Shown here: piece after piece, positions 14,197-21,099 of the stretch
Layout: the number at the start of each line of letters is the position of its first letter
How positions within the stretch are numbered: position 1 is the stretch's first letter
Origin: a virus
Reading direction: 5' to 3' (one strand)
Virus record (IMG/VR): IMGVR_UViG_3300031237_000041
Coordinates: 1 to 21,099 of that record
DNA: 21,099 bases
Notes under the pieces: model-generated
The model's database searches: none
What the model was told of the DNA's origin: nothing
The model's input: the letters and a program-made list of their open reading frames with translations, nothing else
Position numbers and translations under genes: made by a program

Positions 14197-15150
14197 ATGG
14201 CTTTGGATTTTGGGTATGCCGCCAATATTCTGCTGGCGACCGAGACCACATACGGCACGCAATCTGCCAGCACCGCGTGGAACCGCGTGCCGGTGCTTTC
14301 CTTCGATCCGGGGACCAGGCAGCCCCGGGAAAACCAGGACGTCACCAGCTACCAGGGTGGGCGGGATGGCGGGATCTCGCTCACCGGCCTGCGGACTATC
14401 GAGCCGACCATCGAAGTGCCGATGGACCTCAACAATATCGGCCACTGGCTCCATCTCGTTTTCGGCGCGCCGGTGACGACGGGCACCACGGATTACGTCC
14501 ATACGTTCAAATCCGGCGGGACCACCCTGCCCTCCGCGTCGGTGGAGCGGCAATTGGGCGGCGTGGGCGATTTTCTGCGGGTGCTGGGCTGTCGGGCCGA
14601 TTCCCTCGATCTCACCTTCAGCCCAGGGGCCGCAGCGCAATCGGCCAAAATCGGGCTGGTGGCCAATGGCCGCGTGCGGACCGGGGTCTCGGCGGATACC
14701 TCGCCGGTGGATGCCCTCTTCCTGCCACTGCTTGGCCAGGCCACGGTGATCAACCGCGCGGGGTCCCCCCTGGCGCGTGTCACCGGCGGCAGCATTCGGT
14801 TCAGCAATGGGCTGGAGCGGCTGCGGGAGGCCAATGGCGGGGTCGACATCAAGGAGGCCGCGCCGGGCCCCACCACGCTGACCGGCACGGTCGATATGCG
14901 CATGGACTCGGATCTGCTGATCGATGATGCCGAGGCCGGCCTCCCCATCGCGCTCACCTTCGGCTATTCGCTCGGGCCGACGCAGTCGCTGGTCTTCACC
15001 GTGCCGGGGGCGCTGGTCGAGCTGACCGATCCGCCGGTCCAGGGGCGCGGTGGCATCCAGGCCAGCTTTTCCTACACGGGCCAGTATGATGCGACGGCCG
15101 GATGCCGGCTGTCGGCGGTGCTGAAAAATCAGGTGGCGGCCTACACCTGA
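14197..15150 (+). CDS. Major tail tube protein
   Basis: The 317-residue protein starts at ATG 14197 with AAGGA at 14184-14188. The N-terminus (GYAANILLATETTYGTQ, then VPVLSFDPG) and the repeated beta-rich segments (GLRTIEPTIEVPMDLNNIG, GDFLRVLGCRADSLDLTF, GGSIRFSNGLERLREANGG) match siphovirus tail tube proteins of the Phage_tube_2 type. Subunits stack as hexameric rings into the tail tube around the tape measure protein. It stands directly before the chaperone pair and tape measure, the conserved order. The stop overlaps the next start (TGATG). Confidence 0.85.
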   Translation: MALDFGYAANILLATETTYGTQSASTAWNRVPVLSFDPGTRQPRENQDVTSYQGGRDGGISLTGLRTIEPTIEVPMDLNNIGHWLHLVFGAPVTTGTTDYVHTFKSGGTTLPSASVERQLGGVGDFLRVLGCRADSLDLTFSPGAAAQSAKIGLVANGRVRTGVSADTSPVDALFLPLLGQATVINRAGSPLARVTGGSIRFSNGLERLREANGGVDIKEAAPGPTTLTGTVDMRMDSDLLIDDAEAGLPIALTFGYSLGPTQSLVFTVPGALVELTDPPVQGRGGIQASFSYTGQYDATAGCRLSAVLKNQVAAYT

Positions 15151-15614
15151 TGCTGACCTTGCCCGATACCTCCCCGCGCTGGATCGATCTGCCGCAGGGC
15201 GTGCGCGTCTTCGCGCGTCCCGCCGGCTCCGCCACCCGGGCCGCCGCCATGGCCTCCGCAACGCTGCGGCTCGCGGAGTTCGGGGTGATCGCGGAGGAAC
15301 AGCGGACCCCGCTGCTCTATGCCTGGTTCGTCCAGGCCATGGCGAGCGTCTGCATCCTGAAATGGCAGGGCGTGGCGGCGCCACTGACACCGGAGAACGC
15401 CGAGGCGCTGATGGATGTGGAAGGCATGATGGAGGTCTTCGCCCCCGCCATGCTGCTGCCGTCCGAGGCCCTGGCCGCGGAGGGAAACGGCTCAGGGCCC
15501 GCGCCGAATGGCATTTCGGCGGCGGGCCCCGATATTGCCGAGGCTGCCGCGCCGGGGGGTCCGCCTGCAGCCCCTGCGAATACGACGACCCAGCCCGCCT
15601 GCCCCGCACGGTAG
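15150..15614 (+). CDS. Tail assembly chaperone, lambda G-like
   Basis: The 154-residue protein lies between the tail tube and tape measure genes, like lambda G (140 residues). Its ATG at 15150 overlaps the previous stop (TGATG). Residues 1-110 are the helical chaperone domain (ASATLRLAEFGVIAEEQRTPLLYAWFVQAMASVCILKW, abbreviated here to its start and end as ASATLRL to CILKW). The rest, beyond about residue 115, is low-complexity Ala/Pro/Gly (NGSGPAPNG, APGGPPAAPANT), as expected once the frame is not under strong selection past the shift site at 15554. G-type chaperones coat the tape measure until the tube polymerises. A minority of ribosomes should slip -1 and make the longer fusion. Confidence 0.8.
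   Translation: MLTLPDTSPRWIDLPQGVRVFARPAGSATRAAAMASATLRLAEFGVIAEEQRTPLLYAWFVQAMASVCILKWQGVAAPLTPENAEALMDVEGMMEVFAPAMLLPSEALAAEGNGSGPAPNGISAAGPDIAEAAAPGGPPAAPANTTTQPACPAR
15554..15560 (+). other. Probable -1 programmed ribosomal frameshift site (G GGG GGT)
   Basis: In the zero frame the codons read ccG-GGG-GGT, a heptamer of the X XXY YYZ type on which both tRNAs can re-pair after a -1 shift. The -1 frame stays open from here to 15793 and encodes a sensible protein segment. Downstream, CCCAGCCC at 15589-15596 can pair perfectly with GGGCTGGG at 15616-15623, a possible stimulatory stem, though it lies farther away than usual. A weak closer stem, GCAG 15567-15570 with CTGC 15574-15577, also exists. 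Confidence 0.65.
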
Positions 15615-15793
15615 AGGGCTGGGCAGCGTGGGAAGCCGCGACGATCTGCACCCGTGAAACCAAACATGGCCCCGGCATCGACGTAGCGGCCGCGGCCGCG
15701 CTGCTGGTGCAGCAGGGCCTGGCCGCCGATGTCGCGCTGCTGCTGGTGGATGCGGTGCGGATCGGTCTGTTGACGGCCACCACGAAACCATAG
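15560..15793 (+). CDS. GT-like frameshift extension of the tail assembly chaperone
   Basis: This -1 frame has no good start codon of its own near its beginning, yet it holds a protein-like sequence: CEYDDPARLPRTVEGWAAWE, then HGPGIDVAAAAALLVQQGLAADVALLLVDAVRIG. That is the expected T portion of a G-T fusion. A slip at 15554-15560 would join 137 residues of the upstream frame to 77 residues of this one, giving about 214 residues in total. In lambda the T part binds tail tube subunits while the G part binds the tape measure, and the ratio of the two products matters for assembly. The stop at 15791-15793 lies 12 bases before the tape measure start. Confidence 0.75.
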   Translation, partial: SACSPCEYDDPARLPRTVEGWAAWEAATICTRETKHGPGIDVAAAAALLVQQGLAADVALLLVDAVRIGLLTATTKP

Positions 15794-15805
15794 GGGGAGG
15801 CACGC

Positions 15806-17572
15806 ATGTCAGGCACGCGATTGCCTATCCGCATGGAGGCGCTCGGCAAGGCGGAGGTGGAAGCTGCGCTACAGCAGATTGCGCAGGCCGGCGTGCGGGC
15901 CATGGAACAGGTCAACAAATCGACCGCGACCGCCACCGTGACGATGTCCGGGTTTACCGCCCAGATCAACAAGGTCCAGAGCGCGCTCGACATCGTCGGT
16001 TCCGCGGTGCCTGGACTGTCGGCGATCACCGGACCGCTTTCCGCCGCGGCGAATTCGCTGGACGCGCTGAACATCGCGGCGACCGTCGCGAGCAATTCGA
16101 CGGGGGGATTGCTGGCGCGGTTGATCGCGTTGGGGACGTCGCCTCTGGGCACGATCGCGACGCTCGGCTCCATCGCACTGGCGAGCACCCGCGCCGGCGA
16201 GGCCGCCACTTCGACGGATGAGGCGATGCGCCGGTGGAATGCGACGCTGCAGGCGCTCGCGCCATCCCTTGATGCGGTGGAGCGGTCGGCCATCGCCGCC
16301 GCCAATGCGCAGCGGTTGCAGCAGGCGACGCAGCTGGAGGGCGATTTCGGCCGAGTCATCACGAGGCGGGGCAGCATTGTCGGCGAGATGTCGGTTGCCG
16401 ATCGGCGTGAGGCGGCGGCCGCAGCATCGCTGGCGGCTGCACAGGCGCGGCAGTCGCGGTACCAGCCGGTGATCACCTCGGCCGATGAAGCCAATCGGGC
16501 GCCAGACCCGGTCGGCGATGCCTTGGCCGCGGACGTCGAGGCGGCTGCGCAGAACCTGGCGCGCGTGACCGAAACCCGCACCCGCCTGGTCGAGGAATAT
16601 CGCACGCTGGAGGCGCAGGACGCCGCGTATCGCGAGGTCAGTCGCCGGCTTGCCGCGCCGATCGTCTATGCCGCGCCGATCGGTCCGCAGGAAGCCACGC
16701 CAACGCGCGCGTCGGGCAATGGTGGCGGCCGCGCCGCCGCCGCGCCGACAGACTATTCCGGCCAGGTCGAGGCGACACTCGACCGCATTCGGCAGGCCAA
16801 TGAGAAGGCCGGCCAGGCGATCGCCGCCTCGCTCGATCCCGCCTATGCGGCATTGTTGCGCTACCAGGATGCGCTCAAGGCAATCGACAATGGCACCTTC
16901 GATTCCGAACGCCGCACCGAACTGCAGGCATTGGCCCAACGTCGCTACAACGACGAATTGGAGCGCGGCGAGCGGTCTGTCACGGCCTTCGGAAAATCCG
17001 CCTCGGCTGGCCTGGGCAAAGCGGTTGACCAGACGTTAAACGCGGTCCTGGCCGGAAAAAAGCTCGGCGACGTGCTGAAGGATCTGGAGTCCGACCTGGC
17101 GCGGCTGGTGCTGCAAAGCGCGATCACCAGGCCGTTGGAAAGCGCCCTGACTCCGGCGCTGAGCGCCGCCGGCCAAAGCGTGGGCAGCGCGGTGTCCGGG
17201 CTGTTCAATGCCAAGGGCAATGCCTTCGACGCCGGCGGCGTCATGCCCTTCGCCAAGGGTGGCGTGGTGGATCGCCCGACCATCTTTCCCTTCGCCCGGG
17301 GCACCGGTCTGATGGGGGAGGCGGGGCCGGAGGCGATCCTGCCGCTGCGCCGCGGCGCCGATGGTAGCCTGGGGGTGCAGGCCAATGGAGGTGGTGGTGG
17401 AGCCTACACCTTCGCGCCCAACATCACCATCGATGCGCGGGGCGCCGAGGCGGGGACCGAGGCCAAGATCGCCGCCGCCGCACAATACGCGATCGCCGAG
17501 GCGCAGAAGCAGTTTTTGGTGCAGATCGCCCGCGGCGGCAGCACCGCCAAGGCGGTGGGCCGCCGCCGATGA
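15806..17572 (+). CDS. Tail tape measure protein
   Basis: The 588-residue protein starts at ATG 15806 with GGGGGAGG about 6 bases upstream. It is Ala-rich and largely helical, with two hydrophobic stretches near residues 50-75 (DIVGSAVPGLSAITGPLSAA) and 95-125 (LLARLIALGTSPLGTIATLG). A long coiled-coil-like region covers roughly 150-400 (ERSAIAAANAQRLQQATQLE, LRYQDALKAIDNGTFDSERR). Residues about 415-545 carry the common tape-measure end: SAITRPLESALTPALSAAG, FDAGGVMPFAKGGVVDRPTI, GLMGEAGPEAILPLRRG. Tape measure length sets tail length, and about 588 residues implies a short siphovirus tail. It overlaps the next gene (ATGA). Confidence 0.9.
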   Translation: MSGTRLPIRMEALGKAEVEAALQQIAQAGVRAMEQVNKSTATATVTMSGFTAQINKVQSALDIVGSAVPGLSAITGPLSAAANSLDALNIAATVASNSTGGLLARLIALGTSPLGTIATLGSIALASTRAGEAATSTDEAMRRWNATLQALAPSLDAVERSAIAAANAQRLQQATQLEGDFGRVITRRGSIVGEMSVADRREAAAAASLAAAQARQSRYQPVITSADEANRAPDPVGDALAADVEAAAQNLARVTETRTRLVEEYRTLEAQDAAYREVSRRLAAPIVYAAPIGPQEATPTRASGNGGGRAAAAPTDYSGQVEATLDRIRQANEKAGQAIAASLDPAYAALLRYQDALKAIDNGTFDSERRTELQALAQRRYNDELERGERSVTAFGKSASAGLGKAVDQTLNAVLAGKKLGDVLKDLESDLARLVLQSAITRPLESALTPALSAAGQSVGSAVSGLFNAKGNAFDAGGVMPFAKGGVVDRPTIFPFARGTGLMGEAGPEAILPLRRGADGSLGVQANGGGGGAYTFAPNITIDARGAEAGTEAKIAAAAQYAIAEAQKQFLVQIARGGSTAKAVGRRR

Positions 17573-18192
17573 CGATCCTGCCCTTTCCTTCCGTCATTGC
17601 CCCATCCGCCATGACCTGGCGCCTGACCGGGAACACCCAGACCGCCACCAGCCCCTTCGATGGCACCACCCAGACGCTGCGCCAGCCCGGTGAGCGATGG
17701 GAGGCGACACTGACCTGGGAGACGCTGGTGGAGGCCGATACGCGCAAGCTGGAGGCGTTCTTCGCATTCCTGTCTGGCCGCGCGGGGCGCTTCACCTTTT
17801 CCCGCCCGGACCGGCCCAGGCGGGGCGATGGTGTTCCTGCTGGGCCGGTTACGATCAGCGGTGCCGGCCAGACCGGAACCCAGATCATCCTGGCCGGCTG
17901 GACCTATGGCGGCAGCTGGTCGTTTCTGGCCGGCGATATGGTGGGTTGGAACGATCCGGCGGGTCGCCCGCAAATGCATGTGGTGACGGGCGATGTCGGC
18001 GGCCCGGGCCCAGACGGACGTGTCCTGGCCAATATCGCGCCCGCCATCCGCCGAAGCCCGGCCGATGGCGCCGCCGTCACCTTCACCCCCGCGGCCGTGT
18101 TCCGCCTGCGCGCCGATGACGGCGGCAACATGGGGCTGCGCCCCGGTGCCTTCGGCCGCATCACGCTGGATATCCTGGAGGCCCTGATATGA
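17569..18192 (+). CDS. Distal tail protein-like
   Basis: The 207-residue protein starts at ATG 17569, overlapping the tape measure stop (ATGA). It is beta-rich with tryptophans: MTWRLTGNTQTATSPFDGTT, GERWEATLTWETL, LEAFFAFLSGRAGRFTFSRP, then a Gly/Thr-rich central part and RLRADDGGNMGLRPGAFGRI at the end. Immediately after the tape measure is where distal tail or baseplate ring proteins lie (lambda M and L region). I recognise no catalytic motif. The functional call comes mainly from position and fold impression. Confidence 0.6.
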   Translation: MTILPFPSVIAPSAMTWRLTGNTQTATSPFDGTTQTLRQPGERWEATLTWETLVEADTRKLEAFFAFLSGRAGRFTFSRPDRPRRGDGVPAGPVTISGAGQTGTQIILAGWTYGGSWSFLAGDMVGWNDPAGRPQMHVVTGDVGGPGPDGRVLANIAPAIRRSPADGAAVTFTPAAVFRLRADDGGNMGLRPGAFGRITLDILEALI

Positions 18193-18764
18193 CCCGCCCC
18201 ATGACGACGGCCGCCGATACCGCGGTGCAGGCCGAGGTGGTCGACCGCACTACCGCCGTGGCGCTGGATTTCGCCTCCGGCATGGTGCGGCTCTGCGGCG
18301 CGCCCTTTGACATCACGATCGACGGCGAAACATTCATCGGCGTCGGCCAGCTCGGCGGCATTTCGGTGGTGGAGGAAAGTGCGGAGCTGCAATCCTATGG
18401 GCTGACGATCTCGCTGCAGGGCATCCCGCGCGACAGCATCGCCCTGGCCCTGACCCAATCCTACCAGGGGCGGCCGGGGATTGTCTGGGAGGTTCCGCTG
18501 ACCGCGGCAGGCCTGGCCGTCGCCGATCCCATCGTGGTGTTTCGTGGGCGCATGGACCAGATGACGGTGGAGTTGGGCGCCACCGCCGCGGTGCGGGTCC
18601 AGCTGCAGAACCGGCTGGTCGATTGGGAGCGGGCGCGCATCCGCCGCTACACTTCGGAAGACCAGCAGCGCGAGCATCCCGGCGATCTCGGCTTCGCCTT
18701 CGTCTCGGCCACCGCAGAAAAGGACATCATCTGGCCGACGCGCACCGCGCTGGAACGCGGCTGA
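18189..18764 (+). CDS. Baseplate hub-like tail tip protein
   Basis: The 191-residue protein starts at ATG 18189, overlapping the preceding stop (ATGA). It is beta-rich: ALDFASGMVRLCGAPFDITI, FIGVGQLGGISVVEE, LQSYGLTISLQGIPRDSIAL, then PIVVFRGRMDQMTVELG and VRVQLQNRLVDWERARIRRY, ending with DQQREHPGDLGFAFVSATAE. A beta barrel followed by an Arg-rich closing segment is typical of tail hub proteins that sit between the distal ring and the J-like fibre. Lambda L-type iron-sulfur cysteines are absent. A hub role is inferred from order and fold impression. Confidence 0.6.
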   Translation: MTRPMTTAADTAVQAEVVDRTTAVALDFASGMVRLCGAPFDITIDGETFIGVGQLGGISVVEESAELQSYGLTISLQGIPRDSIALALTQSYQGRPGIVWEVPLTAAGLAVADPIVVFRGRMDQMTVELGATAAVRVQLQNRLVDWERARIRRYTSEDQQREHPGDLGFAFVSATAEKDIIWPTRTALERG

Positions 18765-19192
18765 TGCGGCCTGTTCCGATCCGCCGGCGCTTTGCCGATT
18801 GGCCGCAGCGCCTGGCCGAGGTGGTCGAGGCCCGGCGCGACCAGCCCTTCGCCTGGGGCCAGCGCGATTGCGGAATGTGGGCCGCGGATGTGACGGTGGC
18901 CCTGGCCGGCTGGGACCCGCTGGCGGCCTGGCGTGGCGCCTACGACAGCGAGGCGGCGCTGGAGGCGATCCTGGGCGCCGAAGGCCTGGAAGCCTTCCTG
19001 GACCGCCTGCTGGCGGCACAGGGGGTCGAGGCCTGCGACCCGGCCTTCGCGGCGCGGGGGGATTGGTGTCTTATCCTGGCCGGCAACCAGCCGATGCTGG
19101 GGGTGGTGGTGGGCGAGACGATCGCCGTCACCGGTCTGGACGGTCTGCGTTTCGTGCCGCGCCAGATGGCGCTGCGCGCCTGGGCGATGTGA
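18764..19192 (+). CDS. DUF6950-like tail protein (NlpC/P60-related, probably inactive)
   Basis: The 142-residue protein starts at ATG 18764, overlapping the previous stop as TGATG. Residues 28-42 (PFAWGQRDCGMWAAD) match the F.WG..DC motif of the NlpC/P60 cysteine-peptidase nucleophile region, with Cys36 in the catalytic position. The protein contains no histidine at all, so the usual Cys-His pair is missing and peptidoglycan cleavage is unlikely. The segment LGVVVGETIAVTGLDGLRFVP replaces the region where active enzymes carry their histidine. The slot corresponds to lambda K, an NlpC/P60 tail tip protein. A structural tail-tip role is the best inference. Confidence 0.7.
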   Translation: MRPVPIRRRFADWPQRLAEVVEARRDQPFAWGQRDCGMWAADVTVALAGWDPLAAWRGAYDSEAALEAILGAEGLEAFLDRLLAAQGVEACDPAFAARGDWCLILAGNQPMLGVVVGETIAVTGLDGLRFVPRQMALRAWAM

Positions 19193-19193
19193 G

Positions 19194-21099
19194 GTGGCGG
19201 CGATCCTCATTGCCGTGGTCGCGGCAGCAGCGGGTTCGGCTGCGACCGCCATCGTCGCCGGCGCCGTCGGCGCCATCGTCGCCGGCGCCGTCGGCGCCAT
19301 CGTCGCCGGCGCCGTCGCCTATGGCGCGACGCTGCTGTTCAACACCCCGAAGAAAACCGCCACCAAATCCGGCGCCAGCAGCGCCAGCGATCGCAAATTG
19401 ATGATCCGCACGCCGGTGTCGCCGCGCGTGATCGTCTATGGCCAGGCGCGCGTCTCCGGCTCGCTGGTCTATGCAGCCAGCTCCGGCGAGGCACAGATCT
19501 ACCTGCACCTGGTGGTGGTGCTCGCCGGCCATCCGATCCACGCGATCGACACGGTGCTGCTCAATGATGTGCCTGTCTACATCAGCGAGGTGGACGGCTC
19601 GGGCATGGTCATTGCCGGGCAATTCGCCGGCCATGTGCGGATACACAAATACCTCGGCAACCAGACCACCGCCGATGCCGACCTGATCGCCGAAAGTCCG
19701 GATGGATGGAGTGCCGAGCACAAGCTGCTCGGCTGCGCCTACCTCTACGTCCGGCTCGAGTATACGCGCGACCTGTTTTCCTCCGGCATCCCCACCATCT
19801 CGGCCGAGGTCTGGGGGCGCAACGATATCCTCGATGTCCGCAACGGCCTCACCGGCTACAGCAACAACCCGGCGCTGTGCATCCTGAACTACATGCGTTC
19901 CGAAGCCGGCCTCGCCGCCGCCGCGGACGAGCTCGACGCCGGCACCTTCATCGCGGCTGCCAATCTGTGCGACGAGGCGGTAGATCTGACTGAGGATGGC
20001 AGCCAAACCCAGCGACGCTACGAGCTGGACGGTGTGTTCACCACCGATGTCGCGCCGATCCAGGTGGTGGAGGACATGCTGACCTCCTGCGCCGGCACCA
20101 TGACCTATGTGCAGGGCCAGCACCGGCTTTATGCCGGCGGATATGAGGCGCCGACCGGCAGCCTCGGCATTTCCGACATGGCCGGCTCGATCGAGCTCGA
20201 GACACTGCCGACCCGGAGCGACCTGTTCAATTCGGTGCGCGGAACATTCGTCAATCCAGCGCAGGCGTGGCAGCAATCGGAATTCCCGGCCTGGACCAAT
20301 GCCGGCCTGCAGGCACTGGATGGCGAGGTCATCTGGCGCGATGTCGAGTTCCCATTCACCATCGACGGCGTGCGGGCCCAGCGACTCGCCAAGATGTTGT
20401 TGGACCGGGCGCGCGAAAGCCTCACGATCCGCTGCCCGGTGCGCTATGCCGGGCTACGCTACGTCGTCTGGCAGATGCTGAGCGTCACGCTGCCCGACTT
20501 CGGTTTTGCGGCGAAACCCTTCCGCGTCGTGTCCTGGACCTTCGATCCCCAGACCGGGGTCGTGAACCTGACGCTGCGCGAGGAAAGTGCCGCCAGCTAC
20601 GCCTGGCTCTACGACGACCCCTCGGAATACCCCGAGGCGCCCGACACCACCCTGATCGACCCGCTTACCATCCCGGTGCCGCAGGACCTGGTGCTGATCG
20701 CGACCACCGCGTTGAATGCCGATGGGGCGGCGATGCCAGCGCTCGAGCTGACCTGGACCGCGTCGCCCCACGCCTTCGTGACCGCGACCGAGGTGCAATG
20801 GCGTGTCTCCGCCGGACCCGGCGCGTGGAGTAGCGCCGAGGTGCCGGCTGGCACAACCCGCTACATCATCGCGCCGGTGGTTGTGGGCCAGCTGCTGGAC
20901 GTTCGGGTGCGTGCCGTAGCCGGTCTGGTGCGCAGCGCCTGGAGCGCGACCATCAACGGCCTTGGCGTGGTCGACACCACCGCGCCCGGCGTGCCGACCG
21001 GACTGGTCGCCGTGGGGCAGACGCGGGCGGTGGCGCTGCGCTGGGTGAACCCCGGCGATCGCGACCTGCGCCATGTCGAGATCTGGGAGCGTGCTGCGC
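19194..21099 (+). CDS. Host-specificity / tail tip protein, J-like (3' end beyond window)
   Basis: An open frame starts with GTG at 19194, two bases after the previous stop, and stays open through the right edge (635 codons seen). Residues 2-47 are hydrophobic and Gly/Ala-rich (AILIAVVAAAAG, then AIVAGAVG three times), like the membrane-like segment seen in lambda I or in I-J type tail proteins. The body reads MIRTPVSPRVIVYGQARVSG, HLVVVLAGHPIHAIDTVLLN, AYLYVRLEYTRDLF, GVFTTDVAPIQVVEDMLTSC, FRVVSWTFDPQTGVVNLTLR, the hub-like core of J-family proteins. From about residue 490 there are fibronectin type III-like repeats (ALELTWTASPHAFVTATEVQ; a second begins at TTAPGVPTGLVAV near 596). J proteins form the tip that contacts the host receptor. 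Confidence 0.88.
   Translation, partial: MAAILIAVVAAAAGSAATAIVAGAVGAIVAGAVGAIVAGAVAYGATLLFNTPKKTATKSGASSASDRKLMIRTPVSPRVIVYGQARVSGSLVYAASSGEAQIYLHLVVVLAGHPIHAIDTVLLNDVPVYISEVDGSGMVIAGQFAGHVRIHKYLGNQTTADADLIAESPDGWSAEHKLLGCAYLYVRLEYTRDLFSSGIPTISAEVWGRNDILDVRNGLTGYSNNPALCILNYMRSEAGLAAAADELDAGTFIAAANLCDEAVDLTEDGSQTQRRYELDGVFTTDVAPIQVVEDMLTSCAGTMTYVQGQHRLYAGGYEAPTGSLGISDMAGSIELETLPTRSDLFNSVRGTFVNPAQAWQQSEFPAWTNAGLQALDGEVIWRDVEFPFTIDGVRAQRLAKMLLDRARESLTIRCPVRYAGLRYVVWQMLSVTLPDFGFAAKPFRVVSWTFDPQTGVVNLTLREESAASYAWLYDDPSEYPEAPDTTLIDPLTIPVPQDLVLIATTALNADGAAMPALELTWTASPHAFVTATEVQWRVSAGPGAWSSAEVPAGTTRYIIAPVVVGQLLDVRVRAVAGLVRSAWSATINGLGVVDTTAPGVPTGLVAVGQTRAVALRWVNPGDRDLRHVEIWERAA
19248..19319 (+). repeat. 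24-bp tandem repeat, three copies, in the J-like gene
   Basis: Three consecutive 24-base units at 19248-19271, 19272-19295 and 19296-19319 encode AIVAGAVG repeated, with the last unit ending in Ala instead of Gly (one base changed, GGC to GCC). They lie in the hydrophobic N-terminus of the J-like protein. Near-identity at the DNA level points to recent duplication by slippage. The Gly spacing would allow tight helix packing. Confidence 0.85.

Noticed and set aside
14020-16605. Very long open frame on the minus strand (861 codons) opposite the tail genes
   Set aside because: It lies opposite four well-supported tail genes. Its translation is low-complexity Arg/Ala/Ser/Pro, and such antisense frames are common in GC-rich DNA.
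1-21099. Integrase, attachment site, lysis genes, tRNA or defence system
   Set aside because: I looked for tyrosine or serine recombinase motifs, holin/endolysin-like proteins, tRNA-like cloverleafs and toxin-antitoxin pairs and saw none that could be supported.

Overview
The window is a contiguous block of a tailed, siphovirus-type phage genome or prophage. It holds a small divergent control region, an early or replication gene cluster, a short repeat-rich segment, and then packaging, head and tail genes in nearly the lambda order. The DNA is visibly GC-rich. A GcrA-family regulator, a protein family centred on Alphaproteobacteria, makes an alphaproteobacterial host most likely. No integrase, attachment site, lysis gene, tRNA or host housekeeping gene is visible, so the sequence alone does not decide between free phage and prophage.

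Layout. Positions 1-807 run leftward: a possible 43-residue small protein and a membrane-anchored WYL-domain protein. From 930 everything runs rightward. Positions 930-4850 hold a putative DNA-binding regulator, a GcrA-like regulator, three small or unknown proteins, a stand-alone C-terminal piece of a D12-class adenine methyltransferase, and a P-loop ATPase probably used in DNA replication. Most of these genes overlap by ATGA or TGATG junctions, so they look like one translationally coupled operon. Positions 4851-5096 carry ten exact copies of an 8-bp motif in alternating orientation plus an AT-rich patch, which looks like a replication origin or protein-binding array. Positions 5097-5762 encode a NusG/RfaH-like factor, a good candidate for the late-gene antiterminator. 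Positions 5763-5928 hold a lambda-like cosN candidate and two identical-consensus dyads just ahead of the small terminase gene.

The late operon begins at 5929: small terminase, GpA-type large terminase, gpW-like joining protein, lambda-type portal, a ClpP-protease/major-capsid fusion with a likely internal start, a DUF2190-like decoration protein, an FII-like attachment protein, a tail terminator and a tail completion-like protein, tail tube, a pair of tail assembly chaperones joined by a probable -1 frameshift, a short tape measure, three distal-tail proteins, and the beginning of a J-like host-specificity protein that runs off the right edge. The tape measure is about 588 residues, which suggests a fairly short tail.

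The most interesting points are the iteron-like repeat array, the NusG-like gene next to the putative cos, the paired GTTGC-N8-GCAAC dyads, the G GGG GGT frameshift site, and the combination of GcrA with a methyltransferase remnant. I saw no wholly new defence or mobile system.
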